Below are positions 18,581-26,641 of a stretch of 64,000 nucleotides of DNA, one piece after another (position 1 is the first letter of the stretch; the number at the start of each line of letters is the position of its first letter). The notes under the pieces were generated by a model. That model made no database searches, was not told the DNA's origin, and saw nothing but the letters and a program-made list of their open reading frames with translations. The stretch is taken from contig CAJMPR010000018.1 in the NCBI GenBank assembly GCA_905215345.1, positions 1-64,000 on the forward strand, read 5' to 3'. Source of the stretch: an uncultured bacterium (GTDB lineage Bacteria > Bacteroidota > Bacteroidia > Bacteroidales > Bacteroidaceae). Made by a program: the position numbers and the translations under genes.

Positions 18581-18988
18581 TCAGAGATTCTTCTTCATAA
18601 TCAAACGGTTCTCTCCATCCAGACGTTGATAGGATACTTCATTCATGATGCTTCGGATAAGGAAGATACCCAGCCCGCCTATTTGCCGTTCTTCGGCAGA
18701 TAGGCTCAGGTCTACATCGGGAACATCGGTAGGATCGAATGAAAGTCCGTTATCAGTCAACAAAAAAATGAGTTGTTGCTTTGCGGCGTTGACTTTCAGA
18801 TAGATTTTATGTTCTTCCTCTTGTGGATAAGCGTACATTATGATATTGGAAATGGCTTCTTCCAATGCAAGATTGATATGCATTGTAGTCTCGGTAGATA
18901 AGGATAATGTTTCACCCAGTTCTTCAATAAACTCGGATAGTCGTCCCAATTCATCCAGGTTGTTGATTATTTGAATCTCTTTTTCCAT
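18581..18988 (-). CDS. RsbW-like serine-kinase/anti-sigma regulatory protein (HATPase_c_2)
   Basis: A 135-residue stand-alone GHKL ATPase of the anti-sigma-factor kinase type. The N box LALEEAISNIIMYAY carries the Mg-binding Asn48; G1 is LLTDNGLSFDP with Asp79 for the adenine; G2 is IGGLGIFLIRSIMNEVSY. All ATP-binding residues look intact. In Bacillus, RsbW/SpoIIAB phosphorylates a STAS antagonist and sequesters a sigma factor. Here it is the last gene of a four-gene operon, 11 bases after the SpoIIE phosphatase, and it resembles the N-terminal part of the HATPase-STAS fusion encoded upstream. No sigma factor gene is in the window, so the switch target is open. Confidence 0.92.
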   Translation of the reverse strand: MEKEIQIINNLDELGRLSEFIEELGETLSLSTETTMHINLALEEAISNIIMYAYPQEEEHKIYLKVNAAKQQLIFLLTDNGLSFDPTDVPDVDLSLSAEERQIGGLGIFLIRSIMNEVSYQRLDGENRLIMKKNL

Positions 18989-18999
18989 AATTATATAAG

Positions 19000-20928
19000 T
19001 TATTCTGATTTATAATGAAGTAATAAGATTGTAAGGTCATCACTTGCTTCTGCTTCTTGTACATGGTCGGCGATGGACTGCTCAACGCTATTTACAATAG
19101 TACGTATATCACTATTACCTGTCTCTGCGAGTACTTCATGCAGGCGTTGGTCGCCGTAGAGCTCTTTGGCTTCATTTTCGGCTTCAGTCACTCCGTCTGT
19201 GTAGAGGAAGAGCTTGCTGCCTTTTTCCAGTGTTATTTCTCCGTCGGTGTATTGCATATCTTCCAGAACACCGATGAAAATTTGTATCCGGTAGTCCAGT
19301 GTCGATAGCTTTCCATCCGGTGTAATTAATACGGGTGGGTTGTGTCCGGCATTACAGAAACGCAGGTACCCCGTTTTCAGGTCAAGTACGCCAATGAAAA
19401 GCGTGATGAACATATTCGCTTCGTTGTTCTCGGAAATAGAACGGTTCATTTGAGTCACGATTTCCGCCGGTGAAGTAGTCTGCTGTGATAGAGTGCGGAA
19501 CAAGCTACGGGCGATTGCCATGAATAGAGAGGCAGGAACACCTTTACCCGATACATCACCGATAACGAAATAAAGGTGTCCGTTGTCAATGAAGAAGTCG
19601 TAAAGGTCTCCACCCACTTCCCTTGCGGGATGTAATATGGCATGCAAGTCTATGTCATTGCGGGTGGGATATGGCGGAAATGTCTTAGGAATCATTCCCA
19701 TCTGTATCTCGTGTGCAATGCATAATTCGCTTTCAATTCGTTCTTTGGCAGCTGTTGTTTCACGAAGTTCCGATACATAGGCAGACAGAGATTGCTGCAT
19801 GTAAGCCAGCGAATCGCGTAAATCTTTCATTTCGTTCTTACTACGAATCTCGGGTAACTCTATGTCAAAACGTCCGGTAGCGATGGAACGGGCCGATTTG
19901 GAAAATAACCTGAGGGGACGTACCAATCTGTGTATAATTTGGTATGTCAGCGTCAGTAATATGAGCATTCCTACCCCGAAAACGATGAGTATATGGTGGG
20001 AAGCTGCGTCGAGTTTGTGCAGGATAACCTTATCCTCGCATACATTACAGACAGACCAGCCACTGTTTGGTATTGAAGTATAGAAAGCGTAAGAAGTATG
20101 ATTTCCCTGGCTGAATTTAGTAGTGCCGGTATGTCCTGCCACCATTTCACGTCCAATCTGCTCTTGTTGGCTGTTGTCAGTACTGAATGCGTCCGAGAAG
20201 ATGGTTTCATTCATTATTTTCTCCCGGTTGGGATGTGTCAGATAACTTCCGTTACGGCTAAGCAGGAATGTATAGCTTGATTCGTAAGGCTTCAGTTGGT
20301 TTACGGTATCCGTGAATTGAGATAAAGAAACATTCGCTGTGAAGATGGCGTATACATTTCCCGACTTATCACAGAGTGGGAGGGAATAGGTGCTCATAAT
20401 GGTATTTCCGCCACCCGTGTCATAATAGGGCTCGCTCCAGTAACTCTTTTTGAGTAAGGTAGGTATCAGGTACCAGTCCATACAAGGATAATCATAGTCT
20501 GCTCCACCTAATAACTGATAGTTGGTAATGTCGTTAGGGCGATTGGTAGAGGAGTAGACATAGGGCATAAAGTATTTTCCCTTTTCACTATAATAATAGG
20601 GAGTGAATGCAATACCACTACCAACAATCAGACTATTGTTACTGACTACGGATGTGATGACACTACAAAGAGAATCCGGCTTTTGCAGATTCTTTTCTAT
20701 TATCCAAGTAGATTGCTTGAGGGTGGTTTCTACAATACGGAGTTCATTGCCTATCTGAGTGGCTATGTTGCCGAGCAATCCATGTGTGTTTTCGATAGCA
20801 TCATCCGTTATCTGTTTCCGGCTGTAGCTGTAGAACAATGCCATGATGCAGGTAAAGACTATCAAAGTAAACGATAGTACATATATGCTTAACTTGGTGG
20901 CAAATGATTGAGAGAATATAGGTTTCAT
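19000..20928 (-). CDS. RsbU-like sensor phosphatase: dCache-type sensor, HAMP, SpoIIE PP2C
   Basis: Counting from the first in-frame ATG at 20970 (656 residues), the protein has a transmembrane helix at about 24-47, an extracytoplasmic double-Cache-like domain (GSGIAFTPYYYSEKGKYFMPY, CMDWYLIPTLLKKSYWSEPYYD, FTANVSLSQFTDTV), a second helix at about 327-347, HAMP and coiled coil, then a SpoIIE PP2C phosphatase with metal-binding GGDLYDFF (about 455), GDVSGKG (about 470), LYTDGVTEA and SDDLTIL (about 642). Such enzymes dephosphorylate STAS antagonists. I prefer ATG 20928 (642 residues, MKPIFSQSF) since 20970 overlaps the preceding gene by 20 bases; either is possible. The likely substrate is the HATPase-STAS fusion of the same operon, and the signal may be presented by the solute-binding protein encoded just upstream. 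Confidence 0.93.
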   Translation of the reverse strand: MKPIFSQSFATKLSIYVLSFTLIVFTCIMALFYSYSRKQITDDAIENTHGLLGNIATQIGNELRIVETTLKQSTWIIEKNLQKPDSLCSVITSVVSNNSLIVGSGIAFTPYYYSEKGKYFMPYVYSSTNRPNDITNYQLLGGADYDYPCMDWYLIPTLLKKSYWSEPYYDTGGGNTIMSTYSLPLCDKSGNVYAIFTANVSLSQFTDTVNQLKPYESSYTFLLSRNGSYLTHPNREKIMNETIFSDAFSTDNSQQEQIGREMVAGHTGTTKFSQGNHTSYAFYTSIPNSGWSVCNVCEDKVILHKLDAASHHILIVFGVGMLILLTLTYQIIHRLVRPLRLFSKSARSIATGRFDIELPEIRSKNEMKDLRDSLAYMQQSLSAYVSELRETTAAKERIESELCIAHEIQMGMIPKTFPPYPTRNDIDLHAILHPAREVGGDLYDFFIDNGHLYFVIGDVSGKGVPASLFMAIARSLFRTLSQQTTSPAEIVTQMNRSISENNEANMFITLFIGVLDLKTGYLRFCNAGHNPPVLITPDGKLSTLDYRIQIFIGVLEDMQYTDGEITLEKGSKLFLYTDGVTEAENEAKELYGDQRLHEVLAETGNSDIRTIVNSVEQSIADHVQEAEASDDLTILLLHYKSE

Positions 20929-20950
20929 ACGGGGTAGTCTATAATCGGGG

Positions 20951-21901
20951 TTATTTAACGAAATCCTCATAGCGTATAGTCTCTGGACTTCCCTTGGGAG
21001 TCAGTATATTGGCGGCACGCTCGAATCCGTCACGGCTCAGTTGATATGTACGTTGTTTGCTTTCCCGGTCTATTTGCAAACGTAGTATCTCTTCCAGCAT
21101 TTTGCGTTGATGGTAACGGTTGGTACCGATATTGCTCCGTTTAACTTCTTCCATTACGATATCGAGTGCTGCTTCCCGGTGTTCGTTAGCCCATATCCAA
21201 CCTCGCATGCTGGCTTTTGCCAGTTTGCGTGCGGCATCGGGATATTGATTATAAAACTCCTCGGTGACGTATAATCCATCCTCGGGTAAATTGTAGCCAT
21301 AGTCGGCGAGGCGTAGAAAATGGGTTGAATCTATTTTCATTCCAAATTCTGCAAGTTGCAGGAACTCGTTATAACTTCCTACCAGACATGGATCTGCGGC
21401 TTTGGACAGAAAAATGTCTACTCCGCTGTTGAAACGTATCCATTCCATCGGTTGAAGTTGGTAATGCTCGGCAAAGCGTTCGAGTAATTTATAGCTGAGA
21501 TGATTCCATACGGCTATCTTTTTACCACGTAGGTCTTTTACGCTTTTTAAAAGAGAATGGCTGATGAGCATCAGGCTGTTTTCTTGGGAGGTTTGCAGGA
21601 TATTTACTATCCGTGTGCCTGCAAGCCTTTCCATGAATGCAAACGACAGGTTCATAACTACGGCTTGCGAACGCCCTTTTTCCATAAGAGAAAAGGAGCT
21701 TTCCGATATGGCAGGGTGTTGTACGCGTACATCAAGCCCTTCGTCTTTGTAGAATCCCAGTTTGTCCGCAACATAGTAACCTGTAAACTGTGCTTGAGCA
21801 GTCCATTTGGGAGTCAATGTGATGGTCTGAGCCTTTACAGGAAGAGATAAGAATATAAAGGTTGCTGTCAGCAAAAGGAAGATAACTGTAAGCCTTCTCA
21901 T
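20951..21901 (-). CDS. Orphan periplasmic solute-binding protein, NMT1/THI5-like
   Basis: A 316-residue exported protein (signal peptide 1-24, ending LPVKAQ) with a type II periplasmic-binding fold of the NMT1/THI5/ThiY type: LTPKWTAQAQFTGYYVADKLGFYKDEGLDV is the family start, followed by VMNLSFAFMERLAGTRIVNIL, LRGKKIAVW and RKLAKASMRGWIWANEHREAALDIV. Family members bind thiamine precursors, sulfonates or related small molecules for ABC importers. No permease or ATPase gene is near. Instead it sits 13 bases after the HATPase-STAS fusion and about 22 bases before the sensor phosphatase, suggesting it delivers ligand status to that sensor. The ligand is unknown. Confidence 0.87.
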   Translation of the reverse strand: MRRLTVIFLLLTATFIFLSLPVKAQTITLTPKWTAQAQFTGYYVADKLGFYKDEGLDVRVQHPAISESSFSLMEKGRSQAVVMNLSFAFMERLAGTRIVNILQTSQENSLMLISHSLLKSVKDLRGKKIAVWNHLSYKLLERFAEHYQLQPMEWIRFNSGVDIFLSKAADPCLVGSYNEFLQLAEFGMKIDSTHFLRLADYGYNLPEDGLYVTEEFYNQYPDAARKLAKASMRGWIWANEHREAALDIVMEEVKRSNIGTNRYHQRKMLEEILRLQIDRESKQRTYQLSRDGFERAANILTPKGSPETIRYEDFVK

Positions 21902-21914
21902 AATATTGGGACGT

Positions 21915-22649
21915 TTAACGGATATTGAAAATGGATGAACATCCTGTCATTTCAAAGATATGTTTAATCTCGGGTTGCATGGCTTCTATCACGAGGCTGC
22001 CGTTATTTTTCTTGGCAGACTTTTGTAACATTAGGAAACATCGCAAGCCGGAACTACTGATATAGGACATCTGTGCACAGTTGATGATGATATTGGGATG
22101 CTGCTCTTCCAATAGGGGGGCTATCGCGTTATTGAAGTCGCGTGCATTGGCTGTATCCAGTCTACCCTCAATATCCAGTATAACTACACCGTCTACTTTA
22201 CATATATTTGTGATAAGTGTAGCTTCAGGCTTGAAGTTCGTATTAATTCGTTTTATCAGAGTAAGCTGGTTGATTCCTTTCTCAAAATTATAGGATACTT
22301 CGTCCATAGTACGATAGATTAGGAAATGTCCCAGTTCTTGAATTATCTGGATTTCAGATGGTGTTGAACTTGAAGATACTATTTTGTGGGTAGGATCAAA
22401 TGCGATACCTACGTTTGTAATTCGGAAGATCAATACGTCCGGTTCTATAGTGACTTGCAGGCGGACCTCTTCAAGCTTGTCTTCGGAGGATGTATGCTGG
22501 ATAATTTCGGTAACCATCTCTTCAATGGCAAGAGCCATGCTCATCGTGACTTTGGAAGGAAGATTCAGAGAGGTTCCCAAGCTCTCTAAAAACTGAGAAA
22601 TTTGACCAACTTCTTTTAAGCTGTTGTTAATAATAATTTCTTTCTTCAT
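21915..22649 (-). CDS. Fusion of degenerate HATPase (RsbW-like) with STAS antagonist domain
   Basis: The 244-residue protein has two parts. Residues 1-135 align by eye with the stand-alone RsbW-like protein of the same operon (MKKEIIINNSLKEVGQISQF against MEKEIQIINNLDELGRLSEF). However, its N box reads LAIEEMVTEIIQHT, with Glu48 replacing the Mg-binding Asn, and G1 reads ITNVGIAFDP, with Asn79 replacing the adenine-binding Asp. ATP binding is therefore probably lost. Residues about 145-244 form a STAS domain (VVILDIEGRLDTANARDF, IIINCAQMSYISSSGLRCF) with the candidate phosphoacceptor Ser199. It is the first gene of the operon. I chose ATG 22649; the frame extends to 22727, but that extra sequence is not domain-like. 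It is the likely substrate of both the kinase and the phosphatase. Confidence 0.88.
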   Translation of the reverse strand: MKKEIIINNSLKEVGQISQFLESLGTSLNLPSKVTMSMALAIEEMVTEIIQHTSSEDKLEEVRLQVTIEPDVLIFRITNVGIAFDPTHKIVSSSSTPSEIQIIQELGHFLIYRTMDEVSYNFEKGINQLTLIKRINTNFKPEATLITNICKVDGVVILDIEGRLDTANARDFNNAIAPLLEEQHPNIIINCAQMSYISSSGLRCFLMLQKSAKKNNGSLVIEAMQPEIKHIFEMTGCSSIFNIR

Positions 22650-22753
22650 CTTGTTGTGATAATGTGTAATCTTTCTATTTATATTTAAATGATAAAAGTA
22701 TAGTAAATATCTGTAGGCTGTATTCAATCAATAGGATTTATCTGTGAAAAAGC

Positions 22754-22801
22754 GTCCCATTTCAATGATATTGCCCGAAGTGGGACTATTTAACAGTGGG
22801 A
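22754..22801. promoter_or_regulatory. Candidate operator between the partner-switch operon and the AraC gene
   Basis: GTCCCATTTC (22754-22763) and GAAGTGGGAC (22777-22786) form an inverted repeat with one mismatch. AGTGGGA recurs as a direct repeat at 22779-22785 and 22795-22801. Position in a divergent intergenic region suits an AraC-type or shared operator. This is pattern evidence only. Confidence 0.4.
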
Positions 22802-22849
22802 AGACTGATAAAACGGGAGTAAGATTTATTCTTGAATAGTTTGTTTTTC

Positions 22850-22857
22850 TACCTTTG
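22850..22857 (+). promoter_or_regulatory. -7 promoter element for the AraC regulator
   Basis: TACCTTTG matches TAnnTTTG and lies 26 bases before the ATG at 22883. It rules against the earlier in-frame start at 22832, which would be upstream of the promoter. Confidence 0.6.
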
Positions 22858-22882
22858 CTCTTACAAACAAAACAAGGGAAAT

Positions 22883-24037
22883 ATGACAAGTGTGATTGTG
22901 TTATTTATGGAATTATTACTTGATATTACGGGGCTTGTTACCGGAATTATTGTATTGATTCGTTCTTCTGAAAGCAAACTTCACCGGGCTTGGGGAGCTT
23001 TGGCTACGGCTTTGTCTCTCCTCCTCTTATGCGATAATATAGAATGGATGTGGCTTTTTAGCCGTGGCGTGGAGCGGATACCTTTCTTTGTGGAAGTACC
23101 GATGAATCATCTTTCGATATGGCATGTGGTACGTACGGTAGTTTTCTTCCAGTTTTTTTCGTTGTTTCCTATGGCTTCGTTAAGACCGGGATGGATGACC
23201 TGGGTACGTATTGTCAATATGTGTATTCCTACTTTGCTGATTATATGCATTGCTTGTTGTTATCAATTTTTTAATGGGCATTATACGGAACTGGAATCAT
23301 TTGCGGATATTGTGAAAAATATAGATGAACAGGATGTGAAAGTCCGTTTATTACTGTTTGTCGTTAGTGTAATAGCTCCGACCATTAACTTTATGTTACC
23401 TTTTTGGAATAGATGGGTACCTATCCGTAGACATCAGAGCCGGGGTATGTATATTTATATGGGATGTTATGCTCTAATCATGTCCGGGTATATCTGGCTG
23501 ATGCTGGGCACTTGCGGGTTGTGTTTTAACTTGTTCGGATATTTTGTGATTGTACCTACCATCTGCTTGAATATTCTTTATATACGTAATGACAATCCTT
23601 TGGCCTTGCCTCCTTTACCAGTTGAGGAAATGACTCTTGCCGAGATTAACTCAATGAAAGAAATCGAGGTCTCACCGGCAATATTGGAATTGAGCGACCG
23701 GTTGAATGCCTTTATGAAAGAGCATACTCCTTTTACTAATCCTCAATATTCATTGCAGGATTTGATAGAGGATATACATATCAATGGGAGCCGTGTAGGG
23801 AAAGCTATACGTTATAATGGTTTCTCCGGTTTTCGCGACTATATCAGTTTCCAGCGTTTACAATATTTTAAAGAGCAGGCGTTTTTGAAAAAAGGATTGA
23901 CTGTAAAAGAATTAATGTTTATGAGCGGTTTTACTTCGCGTTCCAGTTTCTATCGGTATTTTGCAGGTATTGAGAATATGTCGCCGAGTGAATACCTCGA
24001 GCAGCTACAGAAGACTGAGGAGGAAATGATGCAATAA
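22883..24037 (+). CDS. Membrane-anchored AraC-family transcriptional regulator
   Basis: A 384-residue protein starting MTSVIVLFMELLL. About seven hydrophobic helices fill the first 250 residues (ITGLVTGIIVLI, WGALATALSLLLL, IVNMCIPTLLIICIACCYQF, LLLFVVSVIAPTINFML, YALIMSGYIWLMLG). A cytoplasmic C-terminal AraC HTH domain follows (YSLQDLIEDIHINGSRVGKAI, FRDYISFQRLQYFKEQAFLKK, TVKELMFMSGFTSRSSFYRYF, MSPSEYL). Such fusions are common in Bacteroidota, where the membrane part is presumed to sense. It is divergent from the partner-switch operon and may control it. Its TAA stop lies inside a 32-bp-arm hairpin terminator shared with the converging pectate lyase gene. Confidence 0.9.
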   Translation: MTSVIVLFMELLLDITGLVTGIIVLIRSSESKLHRAWGALATALSLLLLCDNIEWMWLFSRGVERIPFFVEVPMNHLSIWHVVRTVVFFQFFSLFPMASLRPGWMTWVRIVNMCIPTLLIICIACCYQFFNGHYTELESFADIVKNIDEQDVKVRLLLFVVSVIAPTINFMLPFWNRWVPIRRHQSRGMYIYMGCYALIMSGYIWLMLGTCGLCFNLFGYFVIVPTICLNILYIRNDNPLALPPLPVEEMTLAEINSMKEIEVSPAILELSDRLNAFMKEHTPFTNPQYSLQDLIEDIHINGSRVGKAIRYNGFSGFRDYISFQRLQYFKEQAFLKKGLTVKELMFMSGFTSRSSFYRYFAGIENMSPSEYLEQLQKTEEEMMQ

Positions 24038-24105
24038 AAAGATAAGGAATAAGATGGTAAGATGATAGAATAATATCATCTTACCATCTTATTCCTTATC
24101 TTTTT
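24036..24105. terminator. Bidirectional hairpin with 32-bp perfect arms
   Basis: The arm at 24036-24067 is an exact reverse complement of 24074-24105, with loop GAATAA. An A-tract starts it and a T-tract ends it on each strand, so it can terminate both converging genes. It contains the last bases of the AraC stop codon and the whole pectate lyase stop codon. The word AAGATGGTAAGATGATA recurs, diverged, at 30943-31053. Confidence 0.9.
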
Positions 24106-25199
24106 AGTTTCTTTTTCCACTGTTCGTATTTCTTCAGTACTTTTAATCCCTCACTGTTATACCAGCTGTATCCGTTACGGCGTTCGTGACCGATTTCGGA
24201 GATGTTATATTTTTTAATTCCATCTCGGTCACAAAAGAAAGGACGATTGTCTTCTAAAGTATAGAAACGTGCCCAAAGCGCAGGACAATCGCTGCCTTGC
24301 GGACAAGAGACCATGCGGTAGTCTTTCTTTCCTTCGTCATTGGTGAACGTTTCGCGCGTTATTCCGTTTATCTGGCTTGCTTTGAACCACTCGATGGCCC
24401 CTTCTATAGAAGCTATGACTTCGGGAGTAGGGTTGGGTAAAGACAATAACAGCAGGACGATATTGTCTGACTCGGCCCCACTTAAAGAAGGTAGTTCGTA
24501 GGCACGGGCTTTAGCTGGTGCGAGCGTTTTCTCATCGTGTTGGGCACACCATACGGTAAGTTTACCGTTTTGTTTAACTTGTGTATTAAGAATGCATTCT
24601 ATGCCTTTGTTGAAAGCGGTGCATGCCTGGTCGCAAAGACTGTCGGGAACATAGGTATATGGAAACTTCTTTTCATATACTTTACGTAATAGTTCCATCA
24701 CGTTTATCATGGCATTGTCGTTGTACGTGATATGCGTGTAGTAACCCGTCGGGCGAGGCCAGAACTGAGGCCATCCGCCATTGGGGTATTGAGCTTTTAG
24801 TATATAACGGATTCCTTCTAACGCAGCATCTCTGTACTTATCGTTGTGTGTGGCAAGATAAATGCGGGAAAGGTAATTAATTTCTGTACTGGTAGCATCA
24901 TTGTCAATGGTACTTTCATTAACGTTGTTCTTCGCAGCGAGGACTTCTTTGAACTCATTGGCTGTAAGTTCTGCCGGCATATAAATGTTTTTAGGCCATC
25001 CACCGGTACTCTGCTGATATAGTAATACATTGTCGGCAATACGGATGGCTTCGGATGTTTTGAAAAAGGCATCATCCAGCTTTGGCGCCATTTTTACCCA
25101 GGTTTTATAAGGTTGTTTGTCCTTGTAGGAGATGGTTTCCTGGGCTTTTAACCCTGCCAGAAAGATAAATAAAGTACAAAGTAGAATTGTTTGTTTCAT
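24096..25199 (-). CDS. pelA: Secreted pectate lyase, polysaccharide lyase family 10
   Basis: A 367-residue exported enzyme (signal peptide MKQTILLCTLFIFLAGLKAQ). The PL10 pattern is clear: LLYQQSTGGWPKN, STIDNDATSTEINYLSRIY, YILKAQYPNGGWPQFWPR, YYTHITYNDNAMINVMELL, ARFYTLEDNRPFFCDRDG and GHERRNGYSWY. PL10 enzymes cleave polygalacturonate by Ca-dependent beta-elimination. I chose ATG 25199 because the promoter element at 25230-25237 overlaps the longer frame's start at 25232. It stands alone: no SusCD pair, pectin esterase or other lyase gene is adjacent, unlike a typical polysaccharide utilization locus. Confidence 0.93.
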   Translation of the reverse strand: MKQTILLCTLFIFLAGLKAQETISYKDKQPYKTWVKMAPKLDDAFFKTSEAIRIADNVLLYQQSTGGWPKNIYMPAELTANEFKEVLAAKNNVNESTIDNDATSTEINYLSRIYLATHNDKYRDAALEGIRYILKAQYPNGGWPQFWPRPTGYYTHITYNDNAMINVMELLRKVYEKKFPYTYVPDSLCDQACTAFNKGIECILNTQVKQNGKLTVWCAQHDEKTLAPAKARAYELPSLSGAESDNIVLLLLSLPNPTPEVIASIEGAIEWFKASQINGITRETFTNDEGKKDYRMVSCPQGSDCPALWARFYTLEDNRPFFCDRDGIKKYNISEIGHERRNGYSWYNSEGLKVLKKYEQWKKKLKR

Positions 25200-25229
25200 G
25201 ATATGACTTTCTTTTAGTTTTTCCTTAAA

Positions 25230-25237
25230 CAAAGGTA
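25230..25237 (-). promoter_or_regulatory. -7 promoter element for pelA
   Basis: On the minus strand this reads TACCTTTG (TAnnTTTG), 30 bases before the ATG at 25199. Confidence 0.6.
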
Positions 25238-25315
25238 GGGAAAAGCTAAAAGAAAGATGAGGAATATTTGTTTTTAAGCGTGTAAATATTAACGGGATTA
25301 CCTTCTATGGGATAC

Positions 25316-26641
25316 TTATTCCAGATATTTCTCTACTTTGCCACTAATTTGCAGTAGAGAGATTTCACACAGCTTGGTATCGTATTCTGCTGAGAGAATA
25401 CGTTCTTCTGCATCCAGTAAGCTCTTTTGCGCTTCGCGCATTTCGATACCGGAAAGATTACCGAGCATATAGCGTTCCATTGCAATTTCGTGATTTTCTT
25501 TGGCGGCAACGAGATTTTGACGTTCCAGATTCAGCATCTGAAGGTTATTCTGGTACGCTTGCCATAAGTTGCTGAGGTCAGCACGCAGGGCTTGCTCCAG
25601 TTGTTCCCGTTCTAAGCGGGCATTCTGAACGGCAATACGGGCATTCTGACGTTCACGACTACGATTACCGTCAAAAAGATTGAAACCGATAGTAACCCCG
25701 ACATTCAGTCCGAGATTATTACGGCGGCTATTGGCTGAAATGTCATATTTATTAAGCGTATAACCATAGCCGGTATTCATTTTCACGTATGGATAGTCAC
25801 GGGAACTTACTTTTTTGTAGTCCAATCGGGCTAAGGTGTTATTTTGCTCTGCCTTTAACAAGGAAGCATTGATTTGTAAGGTAGCATCCCAAAGTTCATT
25901 AAAATGTAGTTGGGCGCTTACATTGATGAGGCTGTCTTTTATGATGAAAGCTTGGTCTACGTTTTCATTAGCCATCAGCTCATTCAGTTGGATACGTGAA
26001 GTGTGTAGCAATTCCTGCTGTTTCATATATTGTGCGCTGTCTGCATTGAAATCGACCTTTGCTTGTTGATAGTCCAGGCGTGAGAAGTTACCTATGTGAT
26101 AACGTTCTTCAACGATACGCAGACGCTCTTTAGAAAGAGATACGGCATATCGGAAGTTTTTTAGACGGATTTTCTGCTGCACGTAGTTATAGTATTCAGC
26201 AGTAATATTGGCAATCAGGTCTTCAATGGCAATACGGGTGTTGGTTTGACCTTGCCGTTCCAACTCTTTTAGTTTTTGATAGTTGGTGGTGATATTAAAA
26301 CCATCGAAGATAGTCCAGCTCAGATTTATACCGGCATCGATGGCTTGGTCGTAGACACCGGTTTCCTTAACTGTTTCCCCGGTAGCTCTGACTTTTGTAT
26401 CGGTATTGTTCAGTGTACCTTTATATCCGGCAGAAAGGTCGAGTGTAGGTAAGTAACCGGCGTTAGCCAGAGTAGTATTGTTCTTGCTGACTTGTTGCTC
26501 ATTACGAGTGATACGTAGTGAATAATTATTTTGAAGTCCCTGCTCCAGGCATGACTTTAATGTATAGATTGGTGCAGTCTGTGCCTGAGTGGCAAGCACA
26601 GTACATAAGATACTCAGGAAAGATAAAATCGTACGTTTCAT
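25316..26641 (-). CDS. TolC-family outer-membrane efflux channel
   Basis: A 441-residue protein with signal peptide (ending VLATQAQ) and the duplicated helical outer-membrane efflux protein (OEP) repeats: YTLKSCLEQGLQNNYSLRI, SAGYKGTLNN, ITAEYYNYVQQ, ERYHIGNFSRLDYQQAKVDF, and again ERYMLGNLSGIEMREAQKSL. It forms the outer-membrane exit duct for the RND pump. Its ATG overlaps the last four bases of the RND gene, so the two are translationally coupled. It is the last gene of the adaptor-pump-channel operon. Confidence 0.95.
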   Translation of the reverse strand: MKRTILSFLSILCTVLATQAQTAPIYTLKSCLEQGLQNNYSLRITRNEQQVSKNNTTLANAGYLPTLDLSAGYKGTLNNTDTKVRATGETVKETGVYDQAIDAGINLSWTIFDGFNITTNYQKLKELERQGQTNTRIAIEDLIANITAEYYNYVQQKIRLKNFRYAVSLSKERLRIVEERYHIGNFSRLDYQQAKVDFNADSAQYMKQQELLHTSRIQLNELMANENVDQAFIIKDSLINVSAQLHFNELWDATLQINASLLKAEQNNTLARLDYKKVSSRDYPYVKMNTGYGYTLNKYDISANSRRNNLGLNVGVTIGFNLFDGNRSRERQNARIAVQNARLEREQLEQALRADLSNLWQAYQNNLQMLNLERQNLVAAKENHEIAMERYMLGNLSGIEMREAQKSLLDAEERILSAEYDTKLCEISLLQISGKVEKYLE

